Shown: piece by piece, positions 18,971 to 28,551 of the stretch
Position numbering within the stretch: the stretch's first letter is position 1
Layout of the letters: the number at the start of each line of letters is the position of its first letter
DNA from: Phenylobacterium sp.
GTDB lineage: Bacteria > Pseudomonadota > Alphaproteobacteria > Caulobacterales > Caulobacteraceae
NCBI GenBank assembly: GCA_020401865.1
Contig: JADCAS010000002.1
Span: forward strand, 1-64,000
DNA length: 64,000 nucleotides
Direction: 5' to 3'
Translations under genes and position numbers: made by a program
Notes under the pieces: generated by a model
What the model was told of the DNA's origin: nothing
What the model saw: only the letters and a program-made list of their open reading frames with translations
The model's database searches: none

Positions 18971-20287
18971 ATGGCCGACCTGTTCGAAGCTGCGGGCCTG
19001 ACCCCACCCCATCCGGCGCCGCTGGCCGAGCGCCTGCGGCCGCGGACGCTGGAGGAGGTCGCGGGGCAGGACCACCTCCTGTCGCCGGAAGGTCCCATCG
19101 GGCGCATGGCCGCCGCGCGCCGGCTATCCTCCATGGTGCTCTGGGGGCCGCCGGGCGTGGGCAAGACCACCATCGCCCGACTCCTCGCACACGCGGCGGG
19201 ATACGAGTTCCAGCAGATCTCTGCTGTCTTCTCCGGCGTGGCCGACCTGAAGAGGGCCTTCGAGCAGGCCCGGGTCCGGCGCCAGGCGGGCCAGGCCACC
19301 CTTCTGTTCGTGGACGAGATCCACCGTTTCAACCGCGCCCAGCAGGACGGTTTCCTGCCCTGGGTGGAGGAGGGGGTCGTGACCCTGGTCGGGGCGACCA
19401 CGGAGAATCCTTCGTTCGAACTGAACGGCGCCCTTCTGTCCCGCTGTCAGGTCTTCGTCCTGCGGCGGCTGGACGAGGCGGCCCAGGCCGCCCTCCTGGA
19501 GCGGGCGGAGGCGGCGGAGGGCCGGGACCTGCCCCTGACCCCTGAGGCCCGCTCAGCCCTGGTCGCCCTCGCGGACGGGGATGGCCGCTATCTGCTGACC
19601 CTCGCCGAGACCCTCTTCGGCGTGGCCTCCGCCCCCCCCCTTGACCCGGCGGCCCTGGGGCGGCTCCTGCAGAAGCGCAGTCCGGCCTACGACAAGGACC
19701 GGGAGGGGCACTACAACCTCATCTCCGCCTTGCACAAGTCGATCCGCGGGTCCGATCCGGACGCCGCTCTCTACTGGCTCGCCCGCATGCTGGAGGGCGG
19801 TGAGGAGCCCCTCTTCATCGCGCGCCGGCTCGTGAGGGCGGCGATGGAGGACATCGGCTCGGCCGACCCCATGTCCCTGGTCCTGGCCAACGCCGCCCGA
19901 GAGACCTTCGAGCACCTGGGATCGCCCGAGGGCGAACTCGCCCTGGCCCAGCTCACCGTGCATCTGGCCTGCGCGCCGAAGTCGAACGCCGTCTACACGG
20001 CGTTCTCTCGCGCCCGGCAGGCGGCCCGGGAGACCGGCTCCCTGCCGCCTCCCGCTCATATCCTGAACGCCCCGACCCGGCTGATGAAGTCTCTCGGCTA
20101 CGGTGAGGGCTATGTCTACGACCACGATGCCGAGGGTGGATTCTCGGGGCAGAACTACTTCCCGGAGGGCGTGGCGCGCCGAAGGTTCTACGAGCCCCGG
20201 GGCGAGGGCGCCGAGGGCCGGGTCCGTGAGCGGCTGGAGCGGTGGGCGCAGATGCGCGCCAGCCTGAACAGGGGAGGGCGGTCATGA
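18971..20287 (+). CDS. rarA: Replication-associated recombination AAA+ ATPase RarA (MgsA)
   Basis: A 438-residue clamp-loader-like ATPase. MADLFEAAG and PLAERLRPRTLEEVAGQDHLL are the typical N-terminus. Walker A is GPPGVGKTT (residues 59-67), Walker B is LLFVDEIHRF (111-120), and VGATTENPSFELN is sensor 1. The C-terminal part holds the tetramerisation region (HYNLISALHKSIRGSDPDAA). RarA acts at stalled forks and gaps. Its stop overlaps the next start by four bases (ATGA). Confidence 0.96.
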   Translation: MADLFEAAGLTPPHPAPLAERLRPRTLEEVAGQDHLLSPEGPIGRMAAARRLSSMVLWGPPGVGKTTIARLLAHAAGYEFQQISAVFSGVADLKRAFEQARVRRQAGQATLLFVDEIHRFNRAQQDGFLPWVEEGVVTLVGATTENPSFELNGALLSRCQVFVLRRLDEAAQAALLERAEAAEGRDLPLTPEARSALVALADGDGRYLLTLAETLFGVASAPPLDPAALGRLLQKRSPAYDKDREGHYNLISALHKSIRGSDPDAALYWLARMLEGGEEPLFIARRLVRAAMEDIGSADPMSLVLANAARETFEHLGSPEGELALAQLTVHLACAPKSNAVYTAFSRARQAARETGSLPPPAHILNAPTRLMKSLGYGEGYVYDHDAEGGFSGQNYFPEGVARRRFYEPRGEGAEGRVRERLERWAQMRASLNRGGRS

Positions 20288-20865
20288 CCGGGGGCGCTTA
20301 CCACCTGCAATCCGTACTCGATTGCTCGCCTGAGCAGGCGTCGGCCGTCCTTCGTCTGCGCAACCTGCCGGAGATCCGGGGCGCCATGTATGGCGACCAG
20401 GTCATCTCGGAGGCCGAGCACGCCGCCTGGCTCGCCGGTCTGCAGGGAGACGCCCGTCGGAAGGTCCTTGTCGTCCTGGACAGCTCCGGAGGGCCCGTTG
20501 GCGTGGTCAGCCTCACGGCCATCGATAGCGTTCATCGACGGGCTGACTGGGGCTTCTACATGGGCCCTGCCGCGCCGCGGGGACTCGGGGCCTGTGCCCT
20601 GACGACCCTTCTGGACCACGCCTTTGACGACCTGGCGCTGGAGAAGGTCAACGGCGAGGTGATCGAGGGGAATGCGGCCAGCCTCGCCGTTCACCGCAAG
20701 CTGGGTTTTCGCGACGAAGGGCGGCGTCGGTCCCATGTGCAGCGGGAGGACGGGCGTCTGGATGTCCATCTGTTGGGCCTGACGGCGGGGGAATGGCGGG
20801 CGGCGCGGGAAGCGATCCGGGCGGGTCTGGCGCCGCACTCCATACGGCTTGCGGCTGGGGCCTGA
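20284..20865 (+). CDS. GNAT N-acetyltransferase, PseH/FlmH-like
   Basis: A 193-residue GNAT-fold protein. VLRLRNLPEIRGAMYGDQVISEAEHAAWL near the N-terminus resembles PseH, which acetylates a UDP-amino sugar on the way to pseudaminic acid for flagellin glycosylation. The acetyl-CoA site is around APRGLGACAL, and the FDDLALEKVNGEVIEGNAAS-HRKLGF end is typical of the family. The other pseudaminate genes are not in the window, so the role is inferred from resemblance only. It is translationally coupled to rarA. Confidence 0.72.
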   Translation: MTGGAYHLQSVLDCSPEQASAVLRLRNLPEIRGAMYGDQVISEAEHAAWLAGLQGDARRKVLVVLDSSGGPVGVVSLTAIDSVHRRADWGFYMGPAAPRGLGACALTTLLDHAFDDLALEKVNGEVIEGNAASLAVHRKLGFRDEGRRRSHVQREDGRLDVHLLGLTAGEWRAAREAIRAGLAPHSIRLAAGA

Positions 20866-20869
20866 CGCC

Positions 20870-21646
20870 GTGAAACCCCTCAGGCCCGTCCCCCTCAGCG
20901 CCGAGCAGGTCGCCAGCGTCCGGTCCTTGGTATTCCACAACGACCCCTCGGTCCTGGCCCTCAACAAGCCCGCCGGCCTGTCCAGCCAGGGCGGGCGCGG
21001 GCAGGTGGTCACCCTCGACGAGATGCTCTGGGCCTTCGCAAAGCCCGGCAAGGCGCGACCCCGGCTGATCCACAGGCTGGACAGGGATACCTCCGGGGTC
21101 ATCCTCGCAGCCCGCACCCAGCCCGCGGCGAGTTTCCTCGGCAAGGCCATGATGGCGCGGAAGATCACCAAGACCTACCTCGCCCTGGTCGCGCCAGGGG
21201 CCCCTATCCCGCCCTCGGGGCGGATCATGGAGGCCCTTCGCCGGGTCGAGACCGGACGGGAGGCGCGCATGCAGGTCTGCGCTACAAACCATCCTGACGC
21301 CGAGGCGGCGGAGACCCACTACCGCACCCTTTCGACCGCGGACGGGGCGGCCCTCCTGGAGGTGTCCCCGCGGACCGGCCGCATGCACCAGATCCGCGTT
21401 CACCTGGCGGCGATCCAGCGCCCGATCGTCGGCGATGCGTGGTACGGAGGCGCCCTGATGATCCAGGGCCTGCCCGCACCCCGGCTGATGCTTCACGCCT
21501 CCGCCCTGACCTTTCCCCATCCTGACGGCGGGCGCATGACCCTTCGCGCCCCGCTTCCGGCGGACTTCGCGTCGTTGCTGGAGGGGCTGGGCCTGCGCGC
21601 GCCGGACCTCGACGGGACGCCGGTGACTCGGGAGGCTGGTCCATGA
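20870..21646 (+). CDS. RluA-family pseudouridine synthase without S4 domain
   Basis: A 258-residue pseudouridine synthase from GTG 20870. An in-frame TTG at 20849 would overlap the upstream gene. VLALNKPAGLSSQGG and HRLDRDTSGV (residues 68-77) form the catalytic core, with Asp71 as nucleophile, and GRMHQIRVHL is motif III. There is no N-terminal S4 domain, as in RluA-type enzymes. The exact RNA target is not readable. Its stop overlaps crcB by four bases. Confidence 0.9.
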   Translation: MKPLRPVPLSAEQVASVRSLVFHNDPSVLALNKPAGLSSQGGRGQVVTLDEMLWAFAKPGKARPRLIHRLDRDTSGVILAARTQPAASFLGKAMMARKITKTYLALVAPGAPIPPSGRIMEALRRVETGREARMQVCATNHPDAEAAETHYRTLSTADGAALLEVSPRTGRMHQIRVHLAAIQRPIVGDAWYGGALMIQGLPAPRLMLHASALTFPHPDGGRMTLRAPLPADFASLLEGLGLRAPDLDGTPVTREAGP

Positions 21647-22029
21647 CCGCCAACCTCCTCCTCGTGGCGGCCGGAGGCGGTGCGGGCGCCATCCTTCGGT
21701 ACCTCTTGTCCTTCGCTCTCGCCCGAGGCGCCGTCGGCGCCTGGCCCTGGCCGACCTTCATCGCCAACATCGCCGGTGGCCTCGCCATGGGGCTCCTGGC
21801 CGGGTGGCTGTCCCTGCGCAGTGGAGACGAGGGGGAGCGTATGCGCCTGCTTCTGGGCGTCGGCCTTCTGGGCGGGTTCACGACCTTCTCGGCCTTTTCG
21901 CTCGAGACCTTGATGATGGTCGAGCGCCGGGCGTGGGGACAGGCCGCCCTTTACGCAGGCGCCTCCGTCGTCCTGTCCACCGGCGCCGTCTTCCTGGGTC
22001 TCCTCCTCATGCGCCGGCTCGCCGCATGA
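21643..22029 (+). CDS. crcB: Fluoride ion channel Fluc/CrcB
   Basis: A 128-residue, four-helix membrane protein with the diagnostic GGFTTFSAFSLE segment (about residues 80-91) and GAILRYLLSFAL in helix 1. It forms a dual-topology dimeric channel that lets fluoride leave the cytoplasm. No fluoride riboswitch can be placed upstream because the gene overlaps both neighbours by four bases. Confidence 0.95.
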   Translation: MTANLLLVAAGGGAGAILRYLLSFALARGAVGAWPWPTFIANIAGGLAMGLLAGWLSLRSGDEGERMRLLLGVGLLGGFTTFSAFSLETLMMVERRAWGQAALYAGASVVLSTGAVFLGLLLMRRLAA

Positions 22030-23027
22030 GGGAGGTGCGCACCCTGACCGTGGATCCCGGCGAGGGCGGCGTCCGGCTGGACCGATGGTTCCGCCGTCGC
22101 TGGCCCCACCTGACCCAGGTCCAGATCCAGAAACTCGCCCGCTCCGGCCAGATCCGGGTCGGCGGCGCCCGGGTGCGGCCAGAGACCCGCCTCGAGGCCG
22201 GCGATGAGGTTCGGGTGCCGCCGCTGCCCGATGCGCCTCCCGCCGACGCGCCCCGGCCCGCCCTGCCGTCCCGCGACGTCGCCTATGCCCGCAGCCTCGT
22301 CCTGCACGAGGACGACGAGGTGCTCGCCCTCAACAAGCCCGCCGGCCTGGCGGTGCAGGGCGGGACCAAGACCCGTAACCATGTCGACCGACTGCTGTCC
22401 GCCTGGGGGGAGGGGATTGCCCGTCCCCGCCTTGTCCATCGGCTGGACCGCGATACCTCCGGCGTCCTCCTGGCCGGCAAGACCCCCGCCGCCGCCGCCC
22501 GTCTCGCCGGGTCCTTCGCCCGCCGCCGGGCCGAGAAGACCTATTGGGCGCTGGTCCTCGGCCACCCGCGCCCGCAGGACGGGATCCTCAGCCTGCCCCT
22601 CGTGAAGAAGGGTGTCGGGGACCGCGAGCTGGTCGTCCCCGCCGAGCCCAAGGATCCCCGCGCCGAGCCCGCCGAGACCGAGTTCACCCTGGTCTCCCGC
22701 GCCGGCGACCGGGTGTCCTGGATGGCGCTCAGACCCCATACCGGCCGGACCCATCAGTTGCGGGCCCACATGCTGGCCATGGGCCATCCGATCCTCGGCG
22801 ATCCCAAGTACAACACGCCGGAGTCCGTCGCCCTTTCGGCGGGGCTCGGTCTCCAGCTTCACGCCCGGCGGCTGAGCCTGCCTCATCCTTCCGGCGGCCT
22901 CCTCGTCGTCGAGGCGCCCGTCAGCCCCGAGATGAAGGCTGGGTTCGCCCGCTTTGGCTTTGACGCCTCCGAAGCCGACCCCGAGCCCTTCCGCCGGCCG
23001 GGGCGGGGCGCCAGGCGGGGGAACTGA
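22026..23027 (+). CDS. rluC: RluC/RluD-type pseudouridine synthase with S4 domain
   Basis: A 333-residue enzyme from the ATG that overlaps the crcB stop. An N-terminal S4 RNA-binding domain (VRLDRWFRRRWPHLTQVQIQKLARSGQIRV, residues about 16-45) is followed by the catalytic domain with VLALNKPAGLAVQGG and HRLDRDTSG (Asp141 catalytic). It ends in a basic, Arg-rich tail. RluC modifies 23S rRNA uridines. The specific sites are inferred from family resemblance. Confidence 0.9.
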   Translation: MREVRTLTVDPGEGGVRLDRWFRRRWPHLTQVQIQKLARSGQIRVGGARVRPETRLEAGDEVRVPPLPDAPPADAPRPALPSRDVAYARSLVLHEDDEVLALNKPAGLAVQGGTKTRNHVDRLLSAWGEGIARPRLVHRLDRDTSGVLLAGKTPAAAARLAGSFARRRAEKTYWALVLGHPRPQDGILSLPLVKKGVGDRELVVPAEPKDPRAEPAETEFTLVSRAGDRVSWMALRPHTGRTHQLRAHMLAMGHPILGDPKYNTPESVALSAGLGLQLHARRLSLPHPSGGLLVVEAPVSPEMKAGFARFGFDASEADPEPFRRPGRGARRGN

Positions 23028-23093
23028 GCCCGCCAGGCTCTTGCGCCGCCACGCGCGCGAGGCCATTCAGCCTCGGACCTGGGAGACCTGCAC

Positions 23094-23843
23094 ATGGCGC
23101 AGAAAGGCTTCATCGAGCCCGGCGAGAAACCCCGCCGCTTCTACGAGACCGTAACGGTGGCGGAGACGGAAGAGGGCTGGCAGGTGCTGCTCGACGGGCG
23201 CGCGCCCCGGTCCCCCCGCGGGGTGGCGCTGAGGACCCCGACCCGCCCGCTTGCGGAACTGGCGGCCTCGGAGTGGGAGGCGCAGGTCCGGCATGTGGAC
23301 CTCGCGGCCATGCACGCCACGCGCCTGGCCTTCACCGCCCTGGAGGCCGTGCCTGCGGCCCGGGAGTCGGTTGCCGAACAGATCGTCGGGTATGCCGGAA
23401 ACGATCTCCTCTGTTACCCGGCGGAGGGACCGGAGAGTTTACGCGTCCGCCAGTCCCAAGCCTGGGAGCCCCTTCTGGAGCGCGCTCGCGAGGAACTGGG
23501 CGTGGGCCTGGAGCCCTCCCGGGGCATCCTGCACCGGGACCAGCCCGAGGACGCGCTCGCGGCCGTGAGGCGCCATGCCCTCTCGGCGGACGACTTCACC
23601 CTGTCCGGCCTCGCCTTCGGTGTTCCCCTCTTCGGGTCGGCGATCCTGACCCTTGGGCTCTGGCGGGGCTGGTTCGGTGGGGAGGAGGCCTTCGCCCTCT
23701 CGCGTCTCGACGAGGCCTGGCAGGAGGCGCAGTGGGGGATCGACGAGGAGGCGGCCGAGCGGACGATACGACTGCAGGCCGAGGCCCGGATGCTGGAGGC
23801 CTGGTTCAGAGGCCTGGAGGCCCCGGGGCTTTCCCCGGCGTGA
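23094..23843 (+). CDS. ATP12-family F1-ATPase assembly chaperone
   Basis: A 249-residue protein with the ATP12 N-terminus KPRRFYETVTVAETEEGWQVLLDGR and the conserved core RHVDLAAMHATRLAFTALE. ATP12 escorts the F1 alpha subunit in mitochondria, and alphaproteobacteria carry the homologue. It ends the rarA-to-ATP12 run, 66 bases after the second pseudouridine synthase. Confidence 0.93.
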   Translation: MAQKGFIEPGEKPRRFYETVTVAETEEGWQVLLDGRAPRSPRGVALRTPTRPLAELAASEWEAQVRHVDLAAMHATRLAFTALEAVPAARESVAEQIVGYAGNDLLCYPAEGPESLRVRQSQAWEPLLERAREELGVGLEPSRGILHRDQPEDALAAVRRHALSADDFTLSGLAFGVPLFGSAILTLGLWRGWFGGEEAFALSRLDEAWQEAQWGIDEEAAERTIRLQAEARMLEAWFRGLEAPGLSPA

Positions 23844-23910
23844 CCTTGCGCCCCGGCTCTGCTCCGACTAGGGCTTTGCGCCTGTCGTCAATGCGTCACG
23901 GGGTTCTGCG

Positions 23911-25443
23911 GTGAAGGAAATCCTTGAGGAGCTCGAGCGGCGGCGCTCGGAAGCCCGGGCCGGCGGCGGCGGTCGCCGCATCGACGCCCAGCACGCCAAG
24001 GGCAAGTTGACGGCGCGGGAGCGCCTGGACCTGCTGCTGGACGAGGGCTCCTTCGAGGAGTTCGACATGTTCGTCGAACACCGCGCCGTGGACTTCGGCA
24101 TGGCCGAGCAGAAGATCGCCGGAGACGGCGTCGTGACTGGCTGGGGCACCATCAACGGCCGGGTGGTCTTTGTTTTTTCCAAAGACTTCACCGTCTTCGG
24201 CGGCTCCCTGTCCAACGCTCACGCCCGCAAGATCGTCAAGGTGCAGGAGCAGGCCCTGAAGGTCGGCGCCCCGATCATCGGCCTCTTCGACGCGGGCGGC
24301 GCCCGCATTCAGGAAGGCGTGGACGGCCTGGCCGGCTATGCCGACATCTTCCTGCAGAACACCCTGGCCTCGGGCGTGATCCCGCAGATCAGTGTCATCA
24401 TGGGCCCCTGCGCCGGGGGTGATGTCTATTCGCCGGCCATTACCGACTTCATCTTCATGGTGAAGGACACCAGCTACATGTACGTTACGGGTCCGGACGT
24501 GGTCCGCACCGTGACCCATGAAGAGGTGACCCACGAGGAACTCGGGGGTTATCGGGTCCACGCCCTGAAGTCCGGAGTCGCCGATGGCGCCTTCGAGAAC
24601 GACCTGGAGGCCCTGACCCAGGTGCGGCGCCTGGTGGACTTCCTGCCCCTGTCGAACCGCGAGAAGCCGCCGGTCCGGGAATGCTACGACGACGCCGAGC
24701 GGATCGAGCCCTCCCTCGACACCCTCGTCCCGGCCAACCCGAACAAGCCCTACGACATGAAGGAACTGATCCTGAAGGTCGTGGATGAGGCCGATTTCTT
24801 CGAGATTTCGCCGGACTACGCCAAGAACATAATCTGTGGCTTCGCCCGGATGGAAGGTTCGACCATCGGCATCGTCGCCAATCAACCCCAGGTGCTCGCG
24901 GGGGTCCTCGACATCGACTCCTCCCGCAAGGCCGCGCGTTTCGTCCGGTTCTGCGACGCCTTCGACATTCCCCTCGTGACCCTGGTCGACGTGCCCGGCT
25001 TCATGCCGGGGACCAAGCAGGAGCAGGGCGGCCTGATCCGGCACGGCGCCAAACTTCTGTTCGCCTTCGCCGAGGCCACCGTGCCCAAGGTGACCCTGAT
25101 CACCCGCAAGGCCTACGGCGGGGCCTATGACGTGATGAGCTCCAAGCATATCCGCGGCGACGTCAACTACGCCTGGCCCTCCGCCGAGATCGCGGTGATG
25201 GGGTCCAAGGGCGCCGTAGAGATCATCTTCCGGTCCGAGATCGGCGATCCGGATGCGATCGCAGCCCGCGAAGCCGAGTACAAGGCGCGCTTCGCCAATC
25301 CCTTCGTGGCGGCCTCCCGGGGCTATATCGACGACGTGATCTCCCCCCACTCGACCCGGCGCCGCATCGCCCGGGCCCTGCGCAACCTGAAGGGCAAGGT
25401 GCTGTCAAATCCCTGGAAGAAGCACGACAACATCCCCCTCTGA
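23911..25443 (+). CDS. pccB: Propionyl-CoA carboxylase beta chain
   Basis: A 510-residue carboxyltransferase from GTG 23911. The N-half has [24 protein letters not shown] and the [24 protein letters not shown] oxyanion site. The C-half has [25 protein letters not shown] and [17 protein letters not shown]. It transfers carboxyl from biotin to propionyl-CoA, giving methylmalonyl-CoA. The alpha chain is 1.1 kb downstream on the same strand, with a small membrane gene and an opposing msrB between them. Confidence 0.95.
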   Translation: MKEILEELERRRSEARAGGGGRRIDAQHAKGKLTARERLDLLLDEGSFEEFDMFVEHRAVDFGMAEQKIAGDGVVTGWGTINGRVVFVFSKDFTVFGGSLSNAHARKIVKVQEQALKVGAPIIGLFDAGGARIQEGVDGLAGYADIFLQNTLASGVIPQISVIMGPCAGGDVYSPAITDFIFMVKDTSYMYVTGPDVVRTVTHEEVTHEELGGYRVHALKSGVADGAFENDLEALTQVRRLVDFLPLSNREKPPVRECYDDAERIEPSLDTLVPANPNKPYDMKELILKVVDEADFFEISPDYAKNIICGFARMEGSTIGIVANQPQVLAGVLDIDSSRKAARFVRFCDAFDIPLVTLVDVPGFMPGTKQEQGGLIRHGAKLLFAFAEATVPKVTLITRKAYGGAYDVMSSKHIRGDVNYAWPSAEIAVMGSKGAVEIIFRSEIGDPDAIAAREAEYKARFANPFVAASRGYIDDVISPHSTRRRIARALRNLKGKVLSNPWKKHDNIPL

Positions 25444-25477
25444 TCCGCCTCCGGGCGGGGGTTCCGTGAGGTCCTGA

Positions 25478-25957
25478 GTGCACAATCTCGCCGCCCAGCT
25501 CTTGTTATCCACCGCCCTGGTTTCGGCCACGGTGGTCATGCATCTGATCGGGCTGGGCGTTCTTCGCCGCCTGGTCCGGCTACACCTGGAGCGCTTTCTC
25601 CTCTTCGTGCACCTGGACCGGGTGATCGTTCCTATGGGCGTAGTCCTCGGCCTCTTCGTGGTGCACGGATCGGAGATCTGGCTCTATGCCCTGACCTACT
25701 GGGCGATGGGCCTGACCGACTCCCTGGAGGAGGCCCTCTTCATCTCCACCAGCTCCTACTCCACGATCGGCGAAGCGGCCGGGCTGCTTCCTGCGAACTG
25801 GCGACTCGTGGGCGTGCTGGAGGGCGTCAACGGCATGCTGCTGATCGGCTGGTCGACGGCCTTCCTCTTTCAGCTGCTGGACCACATCATGAGCGATGAT
25901 GAGGAAGTCCAGGCCCAGAAGGGCGCCATCGCCCGCCGCAGGCGCACGACAAAATAG
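25478..25957 (+). CDS. Small ion-channel-like membrane protein with non-canonical filter
   Basis: A 159-residue protein from GTG 25478 with hydrophobic segments at about 8-33, 45-75 and 108-134. Between the last two is a short helix and the sequence TSSYSTIGEA, which sits where two-TM potassium channels have TTVGYGD. It therefore looks like a member of the ion-channel (PF07885-type) superfamily, but the TVGYG selectivity filter is replaced by TIGEA. Potassium selectivity should not be assumed. A basic cytoplasmic tail (AIARRRRTTK) ends it. The function is unknown. Confidence 0.6.
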   Translation: MHNLAAQLLLSTALVSATVVMHLIGLGVLRRLVRLHLERFLLFVHLDRVIVPMGVVLGLFVVHGSEIWLYALTYWAMGLTDSLEEALFISTSSYSTIGEAAGLLPANWRLVGVLEGVNGMLLIGWSTAFLFQLLDHIMSDDEEVQAQKGAIARRRRTTK

Positions 25958-25969
25958 CGGCGGCGCTCC

Positions 25970-26458
25970 TCAGGTCACGAGGGTCGCCATGTCGTCCCCT
26001 CGCTGGAGCGGGTCGCGCAGGGCATGGTCGGCTGGCGTGAATTCCAAAGAGACGGAGTTGATGCAGTACCGAAGGCGGGTCGGTGGAGGACCGTCGGGGA
26101 AGACGTGGCCCTGGTGGCTGTCGCACCGAGCGCATCGGGTCTCGATCCTCAGCATGCCATAGCTGGTGTCGCGCACACCGATCACGTGGGCCGGATGGAT
26201 GGGCGCCCAGAAGCTGGGCCAGCCTGTCCCGCTCTCGAACTTGGTCCGGGCCTGGAACAGGGGCAATCCGCAGAGCCGGCAGCAATAGACCCCGTCGGCC
26301 TTGTTGTTTAGAAGGCCTCCGCAGAACGGCGCTTCCGTGCCGTGTCGGAGCAGGACCTCGGCCTCCTCGGTCGTCAGACCGGACTCAAGGCGCTTGCGTT
26401 CCGCAGCGTCGGGTGGCGTGAGGTCAAAGGGAGACGGAGAGATCGCGGGCTTGTCCAT
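25970..26458 (-). CDS. msrB: Peptide methionine-R-sulfoxide reductase
   Basis: A 162-residue MsrB. Zinc ligands are Cys60/Cys63 and Cys109/Cys112. KFESGTGWPSFWAP forms the substrate pocket and RYCINS carries the catalytic Cys132. It reduces methionine-R-sulfoxide in proteins with thioredoxin. It runs opposite to the pcc genes, ends 12 bases from the channel-like gene, and is divergent from pccA. Confidence 0.96.
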   Translation of the reverse strand: MDKPAISPSPFDLTPPDAAERKRLESGLTTEEAEVLLRHGTEAPFCGGLLNNKADGVYCCRLCGLPLFQARTKFESGTGWPSFWAPIHPAHVIGVRDTSYGMLRIETRCARCDSHQGHVFPDGPPPTRLRYCINSVSLEFTPADHALRDPLQRGDDMATLVT

Positions 26459-26537
26459 GCCTGCAATCTAGGGGGCGGATGTCCCGGGTGGAAGCACCCG
26501 ATGCGCCGAAACCCCGGCACTGTTCAAGGGGCGCTTG

Positions 26538-28520
26538 ATGTTCAGGAAGATCCTCATTGCCAACCGCGGCGAGATCGCCGTGCGGATCATCAAAACCTGC
26601 CGCCGACTGGGGATCGCCACGGTTGTGGTCTACTCCGAGGCGGACGCGGATTCGATGGCCGTCGAAATGGCGGACGAAAGCATCTTCATCGGCCCGGCGC
26701 CGGCCTCGGCCAGCTACCTCGTGGCCGACAAGATCGTCGAGGCCTGCCGGGCGACGGGCGCCGAGGCAGTGCATCCCGGCTTCGGCTTCCTGTCCGAGAA
26801 CGCAGGCTTCGCCAAGCGCCTCGCGGACGAGGGGATCGTCTTCATCGGTCCCAACCCCCACGCCATCGAGGCCATGGGCGACAAGATCGAGTCGAAGAAG
26901 TTCGCCGCCCGCGCGAACGTCTCAGTGGTGCCGGGTCACGTGGGCGAGATCGACGACACCGCCCACGCCATCCGCATCGCAGAAGACATCGGCTACCCGG
27001 TGATGATCAAGGCCTCGGCGGGCGGCGGCGGCAAGGGCATTCGGGTCGCCTGGAACCGTCAGGACGTCGAGGAGGGCTTCCCCGCGGTCCGGGCCGAGGC
27101 CAAGGCCAGTTTCGGCGACGACCGGATCTTCATCGAGAAGTTCATCGAGAGTCCGCGGCACATCGAGATTCAGGTCCTGGGGGACAAGCACGGCAACGTC
27201 ATCCACCTGTTCGAGCGTGAGTGCTCGATCCAGCGCCGGAACCAGAAGGTGATCGAGGAGGCCCCGTCGCCGCTCCTGGACGAGGCCACACGGGCGGCCA
27301 TGGGCGCCCAGGCGGTGGCCCTGGCCAAGGCCGTCAATTACGACAGCGCCGGCACGGTGGAGTTCGTCGCCGGTCAGGACCGCAGCTTCTACTTTCTGGA
27401 GATGAACACCCGCCTGCAGGTGGAGCATCCGGTCACCGAGCTGATCACCGGTGTGGACCTGGTGGAGCAGATGATCCGGTCCGCCTGGGGTGAGAAGCTG
27501 GCCTTCCGCCAGGAGGACCTGGCGATCAACGGCTGGGCCATGGAGAGCCGGATCTACGCGGAGGACCCCTACCGTGGTTTCCTGCCCTCCATCGGGAGAC
27601 TGGTCCGCTACAGCCCGCCCGCCGAGGGCGAGGCCGAGGGCGGCGTCCTCATCCGGAATGACGCCGGCGTGCGCGAGGGCGACGAGATCTCGATGTACTA
27701 CGATCCCATGATCTCCAAGCTCTCGACCTGGGGACCCGACCGGATCGCGGCCATCGACGCCATGGGACAGGCCCTCGAGAACTTCCACATCGAGGGACTG
27801 GGACAGAACATTCCTTTCCTCGCCGCCGTGATGGACCAGGAGCGCTTCCGGTCTGGACGCCTGTCGACCTCCTACATCAAGGACGAGTTCCCGGAGGGTT
27901 TCCAGGGGACCGCGCCGGATGACTTCCAGAAAGACCTGATGACGGCCGTGGCCTGCGCGGTGCACCGGGTGATCGCCGGGCGCGCGGCGGGCGGTCGCCT
28001 GCGTGACGACTGGGTGGTGATCGGCGCCGGAGAGCACCGGCCTGTCGTTCTGGAGACCTCGGAAGAGGGGCTGAAAGTCGTCCTGCTCGACGAGGGCCGG
28101 GTCCTCACCCTGGGCCAGGTCGACTGGCGACCGGGCCTGCCGGTGTTCCGCGGCGTCTTGAACGGTCGGGACTTCGCCTGCGCGGTGCAGCCAGCCGCCG
28201 AGGGCTACCTGATCCGCCATCGGGCAGCGACCAGCCGCATCCTGGTCCTGTCGCCCCGCTCGGCCGAGCTCCACAACATGCTGCCGCCCAAGACGGCGGC
28301 CGACACCGCCAAGCTGGTCATCTCGCCCATGCCCGGCCTTGTGGTGTCCCTGGACGTCGAGGCCGGCCAGTCCGTGCGCTCGGGCGAGCAGGTGGCCATC
28401 ATCGAGGCCATGAAGATGCAGAACATCATCCGGGCGGAGCGGGATGGCGTGGTCAAGGCCGTCCTCGTGGCCGCCGGGGCCTCCGTCGCCGCCGACGAGG
28501 TGCTGATCGAGTTCGGATAA
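26538..28520 (+). CDS. pccA: Acetyl/propionyl-CoA carboxylase alpha chain (biotin carboxylase + BCCP)
   Basis: A 660-residue biotin-dependent subunit from ATG 26538. An in-frame TTG lies just before it. The biotin carboxylase domain (1-445) has MFRKILIANRGEIAVRI, the ATP-grasp loop KASAGGGGKGIRV and FLEMNTRLQVEHPVTE. A linker (BT) domain follows. The C-terminal biotinyl domain has EAMKMQN with biotin on Lys626. It works with PccB to carboxylate propionyl-CoA in propionate, odd-chain and branched-chain catabolism. Confidence 0.95.
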   Translation: MFRKILIANRGEIAVRIIKTCRRLGIATVVVYSEADADSMAVEMADESIFIGPAPASASYLVADKIVEACRATGAEAVHPGFGFLSENAGFAKRLADEGIVFIGPNPHAIEAMGDKIESKKFAARANVSVVPGHVGEIDDTAHAIRIAEDIGYPVMIKASAGGGGKGIRVAWNRQDVEEGFPAVRAEAKASFGDDRIFIEKFIESPRHIEIQVLGDKHGNVIHLFERECSIQRRNQKVIEEAPSPLLDEATRAAMGAQAVALAKAVNYDSAGTVEFVAGQDRSFYFLEMNTRLQVEHPVTELITGVDLVEQMIRSAWGEKLAFRQEDLAINGWAMESRIYAEDPYRGFLPSIGRLVRYSPPAEGEAEGGVLIRNDAGVREGDEISMYYDPMISKLSTWGPDRIAAIDAMGQALENFHIEGLGQNIPFLAAVMDQERFRSGRLSTSYIKDEFPEGFQGTAPDDFQKDLMTAVACAVHRVIAGRAAGGRLRDDWVVIGAGEHRPVVLETSEEGLKVVLLDEGRVLTLGQVDWRPGLPVFRGVLNGRDFACAVQPAAEGYLIRHRAATSRILVLSPRSAELHNMLPPKTAADTAKLVISPMPGLVVSLDVEAGQSVRSGEQVAIIEAMKMQNIIRAERDGVVKAVLVAAGASVAADEVLIEFG

Positions 28521-28551
28521 ACGGTCCCGGCTGAGCGACGGGGATGCCGGA

